Shown here: positions 52,678 through 63,843 of the stretch, in pieces
Numbering within the stretch: position 1 is the stretch's first letter
Layout: every line of letters starts with the position of its first letter
DNA from: Algoriphagus machipongonensis
GTDB taxonomy: Bacteria; Bacteroidota; Bacteroidia; Cytophagales; Cyclobacteriaceae
Length of the DNA stretch: 64,000 nucleotides
Reading direction: 5' to 3'
NCBI RefSeq assembly: GCF_000166275.1
Contig: NZ_CM001023.1
Coordinates: 4,219,001 to 4,283,000 of the forward strand
Translations under genes and position numbers: made by a program
The notes under the pieces: generated by a model
Told to the model about the DNA's origin: nothing
The model's database searches: none
The model's input: only the letters and a program-made list of their open reading frames with translations

Positions 52678-53418
52678 ATGAAGAAAAAGTATTTAGCCTT
52701 AGCCGCTTTTGCCAGTTTACTTGCAGCATGTTCTGCTGAGAAAACCGCTGAGCAGGCAACAGAAGAGCCCACAGAAGTTACCCAGAAACAAGAAGAATTT
52801 ACTCCTTTATTCGAAGGAAATACATTTGCCGGATGGCATAAGTATGGAGGCGGAGAAGTAGGTAAAGCTTGGAAAATCGAAGATGGCACAGTTTACTTGG
52901 ATGCCAAAAACAAAGATGGATGGCAAACAGGTGACGGTGGTGATATTGTCACTGATGAAGAATTTGAAAACTTCCACCTGAAGTATGACTGGAAAATTGC
53001 AGAAAATGGAAACAGCGGTGTGATTTTCTTTGTTCAGGAAGCTCCAGAATACCCGTATTCTTGGCATACAGGCATGGAAATGCAGGTTCTTGACAATGAA
53101 GGTCATCCTGACGCTAAAATCATTAGCCACAGAGCTGGGGATTTGTATGACTTGATCGTGAGCAGCGAAGAAACCGTAAAACCTTGGGGCGAATGGAATC
53201 ATGCTGAAATCATTGCTGATCAAGGCAACCTAAAATTAAGACTAAATGGTGTCACTGTGGTTGAAACTGAATTATGGACCCCTGAATGGGAAGCATTAAT
53301 AGCAGACAGCAAATTCAAAGACATGCCAGGCTTTGGTACATTTAAGAAAGGGAAGATCGCCCTGCAAGACCATGGCGATTTAGTTTACTTTAAAAATGTA
53401 GAGATCAAAAAGCTCTAA
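52678..53418 (+). CDS. DUF1080 lipoprotein (3-keto-disaccharide hydrolase/lyase family)
   Basis: The 246-residue protein has a lipoprotein signal (lipobox AAC, Cys18) and a concanavalin-like jelly-roll of the DUF1080 family: FTPLFEGNTFAGWHKYGGG, AWKIEDGTVYLD, DWKIAENGNSGVIFFVQE, WHTGMEMQVLDNEGHPD and a C-terminal GKIALQDHGDLVYFKNVEI. Members of this family have been shown to cleave 3-keto-glycosides. The cytochrome, GMC dehydrogenase and barrels beside it support that role, in the periplasm or at the surface. A strong terminator follows directly. Confidence 0.9.
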   Translation: MKKKYLALAAFASLLAACSAEKTAEQATEEPTEVTQKQEEFTPLFEGNTFAGWHKYGGGEVGKAWKIEDGTVYLDAKNKDGWQTGDGGDIVTDEEFENFHLKYDWKIAENGNSGVIFFVQEAPEYPYSWHTGMEMQVLDNEGHPDAKIISHRAGDLYDLIVSSEETVKPWGEWNHAEIIADQGNLKLRLNGVTVVETELWTPEWEALIADSKFKDMPGFGTFKKGKIALQDHGDLVYFKNVEIKKL

Positions 53419-53419
53419 C

Positions 53420-53456
53420 AAAAAAAGACCTCAAATATTTGAGGTCTTTTTTTTAT
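53420..53456. terminator. Terminator after the DUF1080 gene
   Basis: A near-perfect hairpin with GACCTCAAAT and ATTTGAGGTC arms, flanked by A7 and T8, follows the stop by a few bases. It is symmetrical, so it can also end the convergent SH3-domain gene at 53468. Confidence 0.94.
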
Positions 53457-53467
53457 TCAATTTTTTT

Positions 53468-54193
53468 TTAGAACCTGGTCACGTTATCCTTTTTAATGTA
53501 GGCTACTTGATCCTTCCACTCTACCTCATACCAGATATCTTTACTGGATTTAATTTTAACTCGATGTCCTGGCTCCACTCGATCAATAAGCTCTCCTCCT
53601 GCCGAAGGTTTTGATACGATCATGGTGGGGCTTTGAGTAATCAATGCTGCATTAGGTGCTTTGAGAAAATTATTAGCTGCAAATATCAAAATGATTAAAA
53701 ATATCGTCGGCCAATAAAACGTTGACTCCGGATTTTTCTTACCTCTTACCCAAATCATGATAATCGATATCACTAAAAATAATGCTAAGGAACCGACGAT
53801 TATTTCCTGATATTCTATCAGAAACAACATAAATCTCGCTGCATCACTCACTTCATACCCTACCAAATCACTCTGCCCAGTCAAGCTTTTTATCTTGGTA
53901 ATTGTCTGAGAATTAGGATTCAAATCGTAATATTTACTCAGGTATAAGGTAGCATTTTCCTTATCTCCAATACCCTCTGCAATGAAGGACATTTTGAGTA
54001 ACATGGCGGGAGAATAAATCCCTTCTTGGTAGTTTTGACGGTAAATTTCCATTGCTTCCTTGTAACTTCGCTGCTGAAACAAAGAATCTGCGTTTTGAAG
54101 GTCTTTCACATCTGCCTGACAATTAATGCTTTGCAAAGCAAAGACAAAAAATATCAAAAGTTTTGCAAGAAAGATTGAATTAGGGTTTGGCAT
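53468..54193 (-). CDS. TPR and bacterial-SH3-domain membrane protein (BatE-like)
   Basis: The 241-residue protein has a signal peptide or first helix (residues 8-24), about two TPR-like helical repeats (residues 30-100: NADSLFQQRSYKEAMEIYRQNY pattern), two membrane segments (around residues 130-148 and 155-172) and a C-terminal SH3-type domain (from about residue 185: SPTMIVSKPSAGGELIDRVEPGHRVKI). This order resembles BatE proteins of the aerotolerance operon, but no BatA-D genes are adjacent. The role is probably in envelope or peptidoglycan contact. Confidence 0.75.
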   Translation of the reverse strand: MPNPNSIFLAKLLIFFVFALQSINCQADVKDLQNADSLFQQRSYKEAMEIYRQNYQEGIYSPAMLLKMSFIAEGIGDKENATLYLSKYYDLNPNSQTITKIKSLTGQSDLVGYEVSDAARFMLFLIEYQEIIVGSLALFLVISIIMIWVRGKKNPESTFYWPTIFLIILIFAANNFLKAPNAALITQSPTMIVSKPSAGGELIDRVEPGHRVKIKSSKDIWYEVEWKDQVAYIKKDNVTRF

Positions 54194-54326
54194 TTATAAA
54201 TCGGTAGCTTAAATTTGCAGTCCAATTACGACAATGATCTGGCAAAAAGCAAGGCCAAAGAGTCAATTTGAAAGGTAAAATTCCACAAAAAAGTGGTTAA
54301 AATTTCTGAAAATTTTCAGACCATAT

Positions 54327-54399
54327 GATTCCGTAGCTCAGCTGGTAGAGCAATACACTTTTAATGTATGGGTCCTGGGTTCGAGCCCCAGCGGGATCA
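54327..54399 (+). tRNA. tRNA-Lys (TTT), copy 1
   Basis: A 73-base cloverleaf: acceptor GATTCCG pairs with CGGGATC, the D arm has GCTCAGCTGGTAGAGC, the anticodon stem ATACA/TGTAT encloses the loop CTTTTAA with anticodon TTT, and the T arm is CTGGGTTCGAGCCCCAG. The discriminator base is A and CCA is not encoded. A second gene with the same mature sequence lies at 54861. Confidence 0.96.
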
Positions 54400-54438
54400 C
54401 ATTCGGTGAGATCAAAAGGGAATATGGCGAGAAGCCTG

Positions 54439-54492
54439 TCCCGATGAGACGATGCAAAGCAAGTCAATATCGGGAAGCCCCAGCGGGATCAC
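54439..54492 (+). repeat. tRNA-Lys 3'-end remnant behind a palindrome-bounded insert
   Basis: The last 17 bases of tRNA-Lys plus C (AGCCCCAGCGGGATCAC, 54476-54492) recur without the rest of the gene. Directly before them lies a segment bounded by TCCCGAT (54439-54445) and ATCGGGA (54469-54475). The same pairing motif precedes the two remnants at 55271 and 55626. One frame across it encodes a peptide ending GSPSGIT and a stop. Confidence 0.6.
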
Positions 54493-54611
54493 TTAGAAAT
54501 GGAGAAAGGCATTTAGCTATTCCCGATCATTTGGTTCGGAATTTCTCCCTAGTGAATAATTTAACTTGCAAGGAGTTAATAAGTATTTGAGTTTAGTTTA
54601 GGAAAAAGTTT

Positions 54612-54685
54612 CGGGGTGTAGCGTAGCCCGGTATCGCGCCTCGTTTGGGACGAGGAGGTCGTAGGTTCGAATCCTGCCACCCCGA
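54612..54685 (+). tRNA. tRNA-Pro (TGG)
   Basis: A 74-base cloverleaf: acceptor CGGGGTG pairs with CACCCCG, the anticodon stem CCTCG/CGAGG holds the loop TTTGGGA with anticodon TGG, and the T arm GTAGGTTCGAATCCTGC is standard. Discriminator A; CCA not encoded. Confidence 0.95.
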
Positions 54686-54737
54686 CTTTATTTTCCACCT
54701 TTGGTCTTCTTCTTTTAGAAGATTAAAATTTTATCCA

Positions 54738-54811
54738 GGTCCTGTAGCTCAACTGGATAGAGCAACTGCCTTCTAAGCAGTAGGTTTCAGGTTCGAGTCC
54801 TGACAGGATCA
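54738..54811 (+). tRNA. tRNA-Arg (TCT)
   Basis: A 74-base cloverleaf: acceptor GGTCCTG pairs with CAGGATC, the anticodon stem ACTGC/GCAGT holds the loop CTTCTAA with anticodon TCT, and the T arm is TCAGGTTCGAGTCCTGA. Discriminator A; CCA not encoded. A hairpin terminator follows. Confidence 0.95.
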
Positions 54812-54817
54812 CTTTCT

Positions 54818-54845
54818 AAAGCGGAATTACGTTCCGCTTTTTATT
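54818..54845 (+). terminator. Terminator behind tRNA-Arg
   Basis: AAAGCGGAA and TTCCGCTTT form a 9-bp stem with a short loop, followed by a T-rich tail. It ends the tRNA-Pro/tRNA-Arg transcript and separates it from the second tRNA-Lys gene. Confidence 0.85.
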
Positions 54846-54860
54846 TTATTAATGAGTACC

Positions 54861-54933
54861 GATTCCGTAGCTCAGCTGGTAGAGCAATACACTTTTAATG
54901 TATGGGTCCTGGGTTCGAGCCCCAGCGGGATCA
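54861..54933 (+). tRNA. tRNA-Lys (TTT), copy 2
   Basis: The sequence is identical over its 73 bases to the tRNA at 54327-54399, with anticodon TTT. Its 3' half is the left end of the first copy of a 355-bp tandem repeat. A terminator hairpin (54936-54966) follows within three bases of the gene end. Confidence 0.96.
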
Positions 54934-55681
54934 CAAAAGCAGACTAGAGATGGTCTGCTTTTTTTGTTTTCAAGCTAAGAGTTTTGAACACCTTCAATTA
55001 TTCCAGAATTTTAACAAGCACTAAAAATGATATATGGGATGATTTCATTGGATGTTTAAATACACATACCTTTTACCAAAAGTCATTTGAGTTTCTTGGG
55101 GTTGAATTAAAAACTCATCCTATTAAGATTTATATCTCTAAAAGAAGAAAAGAGAATCTGTAATCCTAAGATTGAAATCAAGAAGACACATTAAAGCGAT
55201 AAGTTATACCTAATGGAGAAAAACACCTCGACTTTAATGAATGGGTCCTGGTCCTCGATAGCAATCGGGACGAGCCCCAGCGGGATCACAAAAGCAGACT
55301 AGAGATGGTCTGCTTTTTTTGTTTTCAAGCTAAGAGTTTTGAACACCTTCAATTATTCCAGAATTTTAACAAGCACTAAAAATGATATATGGGATGATTT
55401 CATTGGATGTTTAAATGCACATACCTTTTACCAAAAGTCATTTGAGTTTCTTTGGGTTGAATTAAAAACCCATCCTATTAAGATTTATATCTCTAAAAGA
55501 AGAAAAGAGAATCTGTAATCCTAAGATTGAAATCAAGAAGACACATTAAAGCGATAAGTTATACCTAATGGAGAAAAACACCTCGACTTTAATGAATGGG
55601 TCCTGGTCCTCGATAGCAATCGGGACGAGCCCCAGCGGGATCATAAAAGCAGACTAGAGATGGTCTGCTTTTTTTGTTTTC
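54916..55681 (+). repeat. 355-bp tandem duplication seeded by the tRNA-Lys 3' end
   Basis: Two full units (54916-55270 and 55271-55625) and a partial third (55626-55681) repeat with an exact period of 355 bases. Each begins with the tRNA-Lys 3' end (CGAGCCCCAGCGGGATCA), then the terminator hairpin, then about 260 bases of AT-rich sequence and a degenerate tRNA-Lys anticodon-arm piece (ACTTTAATGAATGGGTCCTGG). The full units differ at only three positions (55062/55417, 55098/55453, 55115/55470). No transposase or integrase is present. An open frame without ATG runs through the AT-rich part and ends before the degenerate piece. Confidence 0.85.
54936..54966 (+). terminator. Terminator behind tRNA-Lys copy 2 (repeated at +355 and +710)
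   Basis: AGCAGAC (54938-54944) and GTCTGCT (54953-54959) form a stem followed by seven or more T. Identical hairpins recur at 55291-55321 and 55646-55676 as part of the tandem repeat, so three terminators stand in series before the M1 aminopeptidase gene. Confidence 0.88.
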
Positions 55682-55726
55682 TAGAGATAGGCAGCTTCAT
55701 CTTTTAAAGAGAGAAGCTTGCCCGGG

Positions 55727-55743
55727 TGAGACCTTGCGTCTCA
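55727..55743 (+). promoter_or_regulatory. Short palindrome upstream of the M1 aminopeptidase gene
   Basis: TGAGAC and GTCTCA form a perfect 6-bp inverted repeat with a 5-base spacer, 50 bases before the ATG. It lies in the only sequence available for a promoter between the last repeat-borne terminator and the gene. A regulator site is possible but not proven. Confidence 0.3.
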
Positions 55744-55793
55744 TTTATAAAATTCCATTTGCGAATCCTGCCTTTTATACCCAATGTTGGGGT

Positions 55794-58358
55794 ATGAAAA
55801 ACCTGTTCCTTCTCTTTTGCACTTGGCTTCTGATAAGCTCTTGCGAAAATCCCGTTTCGGACCAACACTTTTACGATGAAGGTATTTCTGCTGAATTAGC
55901 GAAATTTCGAAAACAGCAAGTCTCGGAGATCCATTATCAATTACAATTTGATATTCCAGAAAAGAAAACGGATCCCATCCCAGCGAAATTAATTTTAGAG
56001 ACAAGCATTTCAGACCTCTCCCACCCTTTGATCCTGGATTTTCATGAAGAGGCTTCGCACCTTATCTCACTAAAGGTGAATGGCAACGAAACTGAGATCA
56101 ACCACCGAAACCAACATTTAATTATCGCCGAAGACAGACTGGAGAAAGGGTCCAATTCAATTGAAATTAATTTCCTGGCTGGAGAACTCTCGCTCAATAG
56201 AAATGATGATTTTCTTTATACCCTATTGGTTCCAGATCGCGCCTCTACTCTTTTCCCTTGTTTTGACCAACCAAATCTGAAAGCAAACTACTCACTAACC
56301 ATATCTGCTCCCAATGAATGGAAAGTCCTCGCTGGAGCACCTGAAATAGCTTCAGAAGAGAGCGATGGATCCACCATCCACCGCTTTGCAAAATCAGATC
56401 TAATGAGCACCTATCTTTTTTCATTTGTGGCCGGGAATTTTGAGGAGGCAAAAGCTGAAGGCGATTTTCCACAAAGAATGCTTTATAGAGAGACCAATTC
56501 TGAAAAAATCGCAGCAAGTATACCTGAAGTTTTCTCCCTTCATGAAAAAGCAAAAGACTTTTTAGAAGCATACACAGATTACCCCTTCCCTTTCCAGAAA
56601 CTTGATTTCACCACAATACCCATATTTCAATATGGAGGCATGGAGCACGTTGGGGCTATTCAATACCGTGAGTCCTCTTTGTTTCTAGATGAAAATGCTA
56701 CCAATTCGCAATTGCTCTCCCGCGCTAAGCTCATTGGTCATGAAACGGCTCACATGTGGTTTGGTGATTTAGTGACCATGGATTGGTTTGAAGATGTTTG
56801 GATGAAGGAAGTTTTCGCAAATTTCATGGCTGGAAAGCTTGTCAACCCAGCATACCCAGATATCAATCATGAACTCTCATTCTTGACCAACCACTACCCT
56901 TCTGCTTACGGTGAAGACCGAACGAAAGGAACCAACCCAATCCGTCAAGATTTAGCCAACTTAAAGGATGCTGGCTCACTTTATGGAAGTATTATCTATA
57001 ATAAAGCGCCAATCATGATGAGGCAGCTGGAAACCGTAATGGGTGAAGATGCATTTCAGAAGGGTATTCAGACTTACATCAAGACTTTTGCAAACAGCAA
57101 TGCGAGATGGAGTGACTTAGTAGAAATCCTCAACCGAGAAACCGCACTCGACTTAAAGGAATGGAGCGAGGTCTGGGTCAATCAATCGGGAAGACCTATT
57201 ATATCCGATGAAATTGAGTTTTCTGAAAATGGGAATATCACATCATTTAAAATCCATCAAAAAGCTGAAGATGGCTCTGAAAAGGTATGGCCTCAACTAT
57301 TCAACCTTACCTTCTTTTATCCTCAAGAATCAAAAACAATTGAGATATCCTTAAATGACAAAACAATCAATTTGGAGGAGGCTATTGGTTTAGAAAAACC
57401 TACCGCTATTCTTTACAACAGCAATGGCCTTGGCTACGGGGTTTTCCCATTGGACATTAACTCATTGGAAAAGATAACAGACCTCCAAGATGAGGTGATG
57501 CGGGGACAATCTTACATCAACCTATACGAGAACACCTTAGCTGGCAACATTTCTCCAAAACAAACTTTCGAAGTTCTTCATAAAGGCATTTTAGAAGAAA
57601 AAAATGAGATTCTCGCAAGCTTGATTTCTTCAGAAATGAACTCATTGTTTTGGACTTTTTTAACCAAGGATCAGAGAGAAAGCAAAATTTCTAAACTTGA
57701 AGAGGATTTATGGACATTGCTTCAGCAGGATATTTCCACCAATCTTAAAAAGACTCTTTTCTCATTATATAGCGGACTGGCCTATTCCGAATCAGGTCAG
57801 AATAGGCTTTACCAAGTTTGGGACAAGTCTATAGAAATTGAAAATCTCAAATTAAACCCTGATGATTTCACAAGCCTAGCCATGAAATTGGCACTATATG
57901 GACACCCTAAATCCGAAGAAATATTAGTAGAGGAGAGATCTAGAATAAGCAATCCAGATAAGCTGGCTCGATTTGACTTCCTACAACCGGCTTTATCCCA
58001 AAATGAAAGTGAAAGAGATGCTCTTTTTGAATCATTTAGAAATATGGACAATCGGGAAAAAGAATCATGGGTACTTGCAGCCTGTGGTTATATACACCAT
58101 CCACTTCATCAGGCAACAAGTGTTAAGCATGTCCCTTTGGCTCTGGAGCTTTTGGACGAAATTCAGAAGACTGGAGACATCTTCTTTCCTAAAAGATGGG
58201 TGAGTGCCACTGTAGGACAATACAGCTCTCAAAAGGCAGCAAATGACGTCAATGTCTTTCTAGAAGCAAACCCTGACTACAACCCCATTTTAAAAAATAA
58301 GATTTTACAAGCCACCGATGATTTGATGCGGGTGCAAAAGATAAAAGGTCAAGAATAA
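55794..58358 (+). CDS. M1 family zinc aminopeptidase, lipoprotein
   Basis: The start is set at ATG 55794, giving a lipoprotein signal with lipobox SSC (Cys17); an in-frame ATG at 55674 would begin inside the tandem repeat and add 40 unrelated residues. The 854-residue protein has the M1 exopeptidase motif GGMEH (281-285, in place of the more usual GAMEN) and the zinc site HETAH (316-320) with Glu339. A long helical C-terminal domain follows. It should remove N-terminal residues from peptides in the periplasm or at the surface. Confidence 0.92.
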   Translation: MKNLFLLFCTWLLISSCENPVSDQHFYDEGISAELAKFRKQQVSEIHYQLQFDIPEKKTDPIPAKLILETSISDLSHPLILDFHEEASHLISLKVNGNETEINHRNQHLIIAEDRLEKGSNSIEINFLAGELSLNRNDDFLYTLLVPDRASTLFPCFDQPNLKANYSLTISAPNEWKVLAGAPEIASEESDGSTIHRFAKSDLMSTYLFSFVAGNFEEAKAEGDFPQRMLYRETNSEKIAASIPEVFSLHEKAKDFLEAYTDYPFPFQKLDFTTIPIFQYGGMEHVGAIQYRESSLFLDENATNSQLLSRAKLIGHETAHMWFGDLVTMDWFEDVWMKEVFANFMAGKLVNPAYPDINHELSFLTNHYPSAYGEDRTKGTNPIRQDLANLKDAGSLYGSIIYNKAPIMMRQLETVMGEDAFQKGIQTYIKTFANSNARWSDLVEILNRETALDLKEWSEVWVNQSGRPIISDEIEFSENGNITSFKIHQKAEDGSEKVWPQLFNLTFFYPQESKTIEISLNDKTINLEEAIGLEKPTAILYNSNGLGYGVFPLDINSLEKITDLQDEVMRGQSYINLYENTLAGNISPKQTFEVLHKGILEEKNEILASLISSEMNSLFWTFLTKDQRESKISKLEEDLWTLLQQDISTNLKKTLFSLYSGLAYSESGQNRLYQVWDKSIEIENLKLNPDDFTSLAMKLALYGHPKSEEILVEERSRISNPDKLARFDFLQPALSQNESERDALFESFRNMDNREKESWVLAACGYIHHPLHQATSVKHVPLALELLDEIQKTGDIFFPKRWVSATVGQYSSQKAANDVNVFLEANPDYNPILKNKILQATDDLMRVQKIKGQE

Positions 58359-58413
58359 GGTGGAGACGTTTGAAACCAAAAAAAAGACCTCATTTCATTT
58401 ATTCCCTAAAAAC

Positions 58414-58443
58414 AAAAAAGTCGTCCAATTGGACGACTTTTTA
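58414..58443. terminator. Bidirectional terminator between the M1 peptidase and gapA genes
   Basis: AAAAAAGTCGTCCAA pairs fully with TTGGACGACTTTTT. The symmetrical A and T runs fit both convergent genes. Confidence 0.94.
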
Positions 58444-58460
58444 TTTGATTTAATCTGATC

Positions 58461-59691
<1,231 letters not shown>

Positions 59692-60558
59692 ATGTTTGCA
59701 TCAGCAATTCAAGAAGTAGCCAATTTTACCCGAGCGATCCATAGTATTTCCAGAAGCTTTGAAGCCAACCAAGTACAGCGAGGCTCAGCAACCTTATTCT
59801 TTGTAAACCAAGAGGGTTATGCCCTTACCTGTAAGCATGTTGCTCAATGGCTATCTCAAGCAGACAAAATCAATAAAGTCTATCTCCAATATTTAAAAGG
59901 GAATCACGAGGGCAAGCAAACCAAACAACTTGCCTATCAATTGGGCTTAAGCAAAGAAAAAACCGCAGAAATGCGGGTAACCTTTGTGGATTGTGTGGAT
60001 CAAATAAAAAACTTGAAAATTCATGCCCATCCTGAATACGACTTAGCCCTTATCAAATTTGAAGGTTTCACAAAAAAAATGTTTACAAGCACCCCGCGCT
60101 TTCTAGGAGATAATAATTCTATCCAGCCTGGAGAAATGCTTTGTCGACTGGGTTTTCCTTTTCCAGAATTCTCCAATTTCCAGTTAAACCTTGAAAAAAA
60201 CATTCTCGAATGGACTTCCAAGGGAAATGCTCGCTCACCTAGATTCCCTATAGAAGGAATGGTCACTCGTTTTTTGGGAGATAAAAAAGGAAAAGTGTAT
60301 GGGATAGAAATGAGTACTCCCGGTCTAAGAGGTCAAAGCGGAGGGCCACTTTTTGACACTCAGGGGAGAATTATTGGCATGCAAAGCAGGACTAAACACC
60401 TACACCTTGGGTTTGATATTGAAGAGAAATCAATTATTGCCCATGGCAAAGAGAAGAAAGTGAATGACTACTCCTTTATTCATCTGGGAGAATGCATCCA
60501 TGTTTCTGTCATCAAAGAATTCCTAAACCAGCATCAAGTTTCATTTGATGAGGCATAA
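59692..60558 (+). CDS. Trypsin-like serine protease without a signal peptide
   Basis: The 288-residue protein has the chymotrypsin-type triad in order: His49 (LTCKHVAQW), Asp117 (EYDLALIKF) and Ser216 (RGQSGGPLFD). The pattern is that of the S1C/HtrA-like trypsin_2 group, but no PDZ domain follows and there is no signal peptide or membrane segment at the N terminus, which is amphipathic. A cytoplasmic protease, or one exported by another route, is possible. Similar stand-alone proteases occur in defence and stress contexts, but no such neighbour is present here. Confidence 0.85.
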   Translation: MFASAIQEVANFTRAIHSISRSFEANQVQRGSATLFFVNQEGYALTCKHVAQWLSQADKINKVYLQYLKGNHEGKQTKQLAYQLGLSKEKTAEMRVTFVDCVDQIKNLKIHAHPEYDLALIKFEGFTKKMFTSTPRFLGDNNSIQPGEMLCRLGFPFPEFSNFQLNLEKNILEWTSKGNARSPRFPIEGMVTRFLGDKKGKVYGIEMSTPGLRGQSGGPLFDTQGRIIGMQSRTKHLHLGFDIEEKSIIAHGKEKKVNDYSFIHLGECIHVSVIKEFLNQHQVSFDEA

Positions 60559-60584
60559 AAAAAGCCCTGATTTCTCAGGGCTTT
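60555..60584 (-). terminator. Terminator of the isocitrate dehydrogenase gene
   Basis: AAAGCCCTGA (60561-60570) and TCAGGGCTTT (60575-60584) form a 10-bp stem. The long T run lies on the minus strand, so it mainly ends the isocitrate dehydrogenase transcript, and can partly serve the convergent protease gene. Confidence 0.88.
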
Positions 60585-60602
60585 CACTTAATCAAATGTT
60601 AA

Positions 60603-63030
<2,428 letters not shown>

Positions 63031-63843
63031 CTACCGAATCATGAAGTCATCACTATCCATCCAGGCAGGAAATTTCTCTCTAAAAGCATCCAATTCAGCC
63101 GCTTTCAAAGTAAAAACCTCTATTTTTTCCTGTTCGAAATCATCTGTGGTTTGAGAATTCCCCAAAGCTTTTCCCTTAAAATCATAGATTTCTGAATGGC
63201 CGGTATAGTCAATACCATTCCCATCTTTACCGACTCTATTTACTCCCGCAACAAAACAAAGATTTTCTATAGCCCTAGCCGGTAATAAAGCATCCCAAGC
63301 GGAGGAGCGAGCTGCTGGCCAAGAGGCGACAAAAAACATCAAGTCATACAAAGGGCTTTCATTGATCCTTCGGTTTCTGGACCAAACAGGAAACCGAAGA
63401 TCGTAACAGACCTGTGGGCATACTTTCCAGCCTTTCACCTCGAAAATTGATTGGCTTTCTCCTTGGGAAAAAGTTTGATCTTCCTGGGCCATTCTAAAGA
63501 GATGCCTTTTGTCATAATGAGAAATTTCGCCTGTAGGAGTAACCCAAAGAAGCCGGTTAAAAAACTTTCCCTTTTCAGAAATTATCGCACTTCCGGTAAT
63601 CACAGCACCCGTTTGGGATGCCATTTGTTTCATCCATTTACAAACGCCTAAATTCATGGGCTCGGCTAATTCAGCTGCCTCCATACTAAAACCGGTCGGA
63701 AACATTTCTGGTAAAATTATTAGATCAATGCCAGACTTTAATCCCCAGATTTTCTCTTCCAGCATAGCCAAATTTGCCACTTTATCTTTCCAATAAAGCT
63801 CCGTCTGAACAAGTGCGATATTTAACTCAGCTGATTTACTCAT
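63031..63843 (-). CDS. Nitrilase-superfamily carbon-nitrogen hydrolase (omega-amidase/YafV type)
   Basis: The 270-residue protein shows the Glu-Lys-Cys triad: Glu46 (ILPEMFPTGF), Lys112 (YDKRHLF) and Cys146 (QVCYDLRFPVWSR). The MFPTGF and FPVWSRN segments resemble YafV/Nit2, which hydrolyses omega-amides such as 2-oxoglutaramate. It is cytoplasmic. The ATG overlaps the peptide deformylase stop by four bases (ATGA), so the two genes are translationally coupled. Confidence 0.9.
   Translation of the reverse strand: MSKSAELNIALVQTELYWKDKVANLAMLEEKIWGLKSGIDLIILPEMFPTGFSMEAAELAEPMNLGVCKWMKQMASQTGAVITGSAIISEKGKFFNRLLWVTPTGEISHYDKRHLFRMAQEDQTFSQGESQSIFEVKGWKVCPQVCYDLRFPVWSRNRRINESPLYDLMFFVASWPAARSSAWDALLPARAIENLCFVAGVNRVGKDGNGIDYTGHSEIYDFKGKALGNSQTTDDFEQEKIEVFTLKAAELDAFREKFPAWMDSDDFMIR

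Noticed and set aside
54916..55681. Insertion sequence or integron at the tRNA-Lys locus
   Set aside because: No transposase or integrase frame, no terminal inverted repeats flanking the block and no target duplication apart from the tandem period itself.
55674..55793. N-terminal 40-residue extension of the M1 peptidase from an upstream ATG
   Set aside because: It starts within the repeat-borne terminator and would bury the clear lipoprotein signal at 55794.
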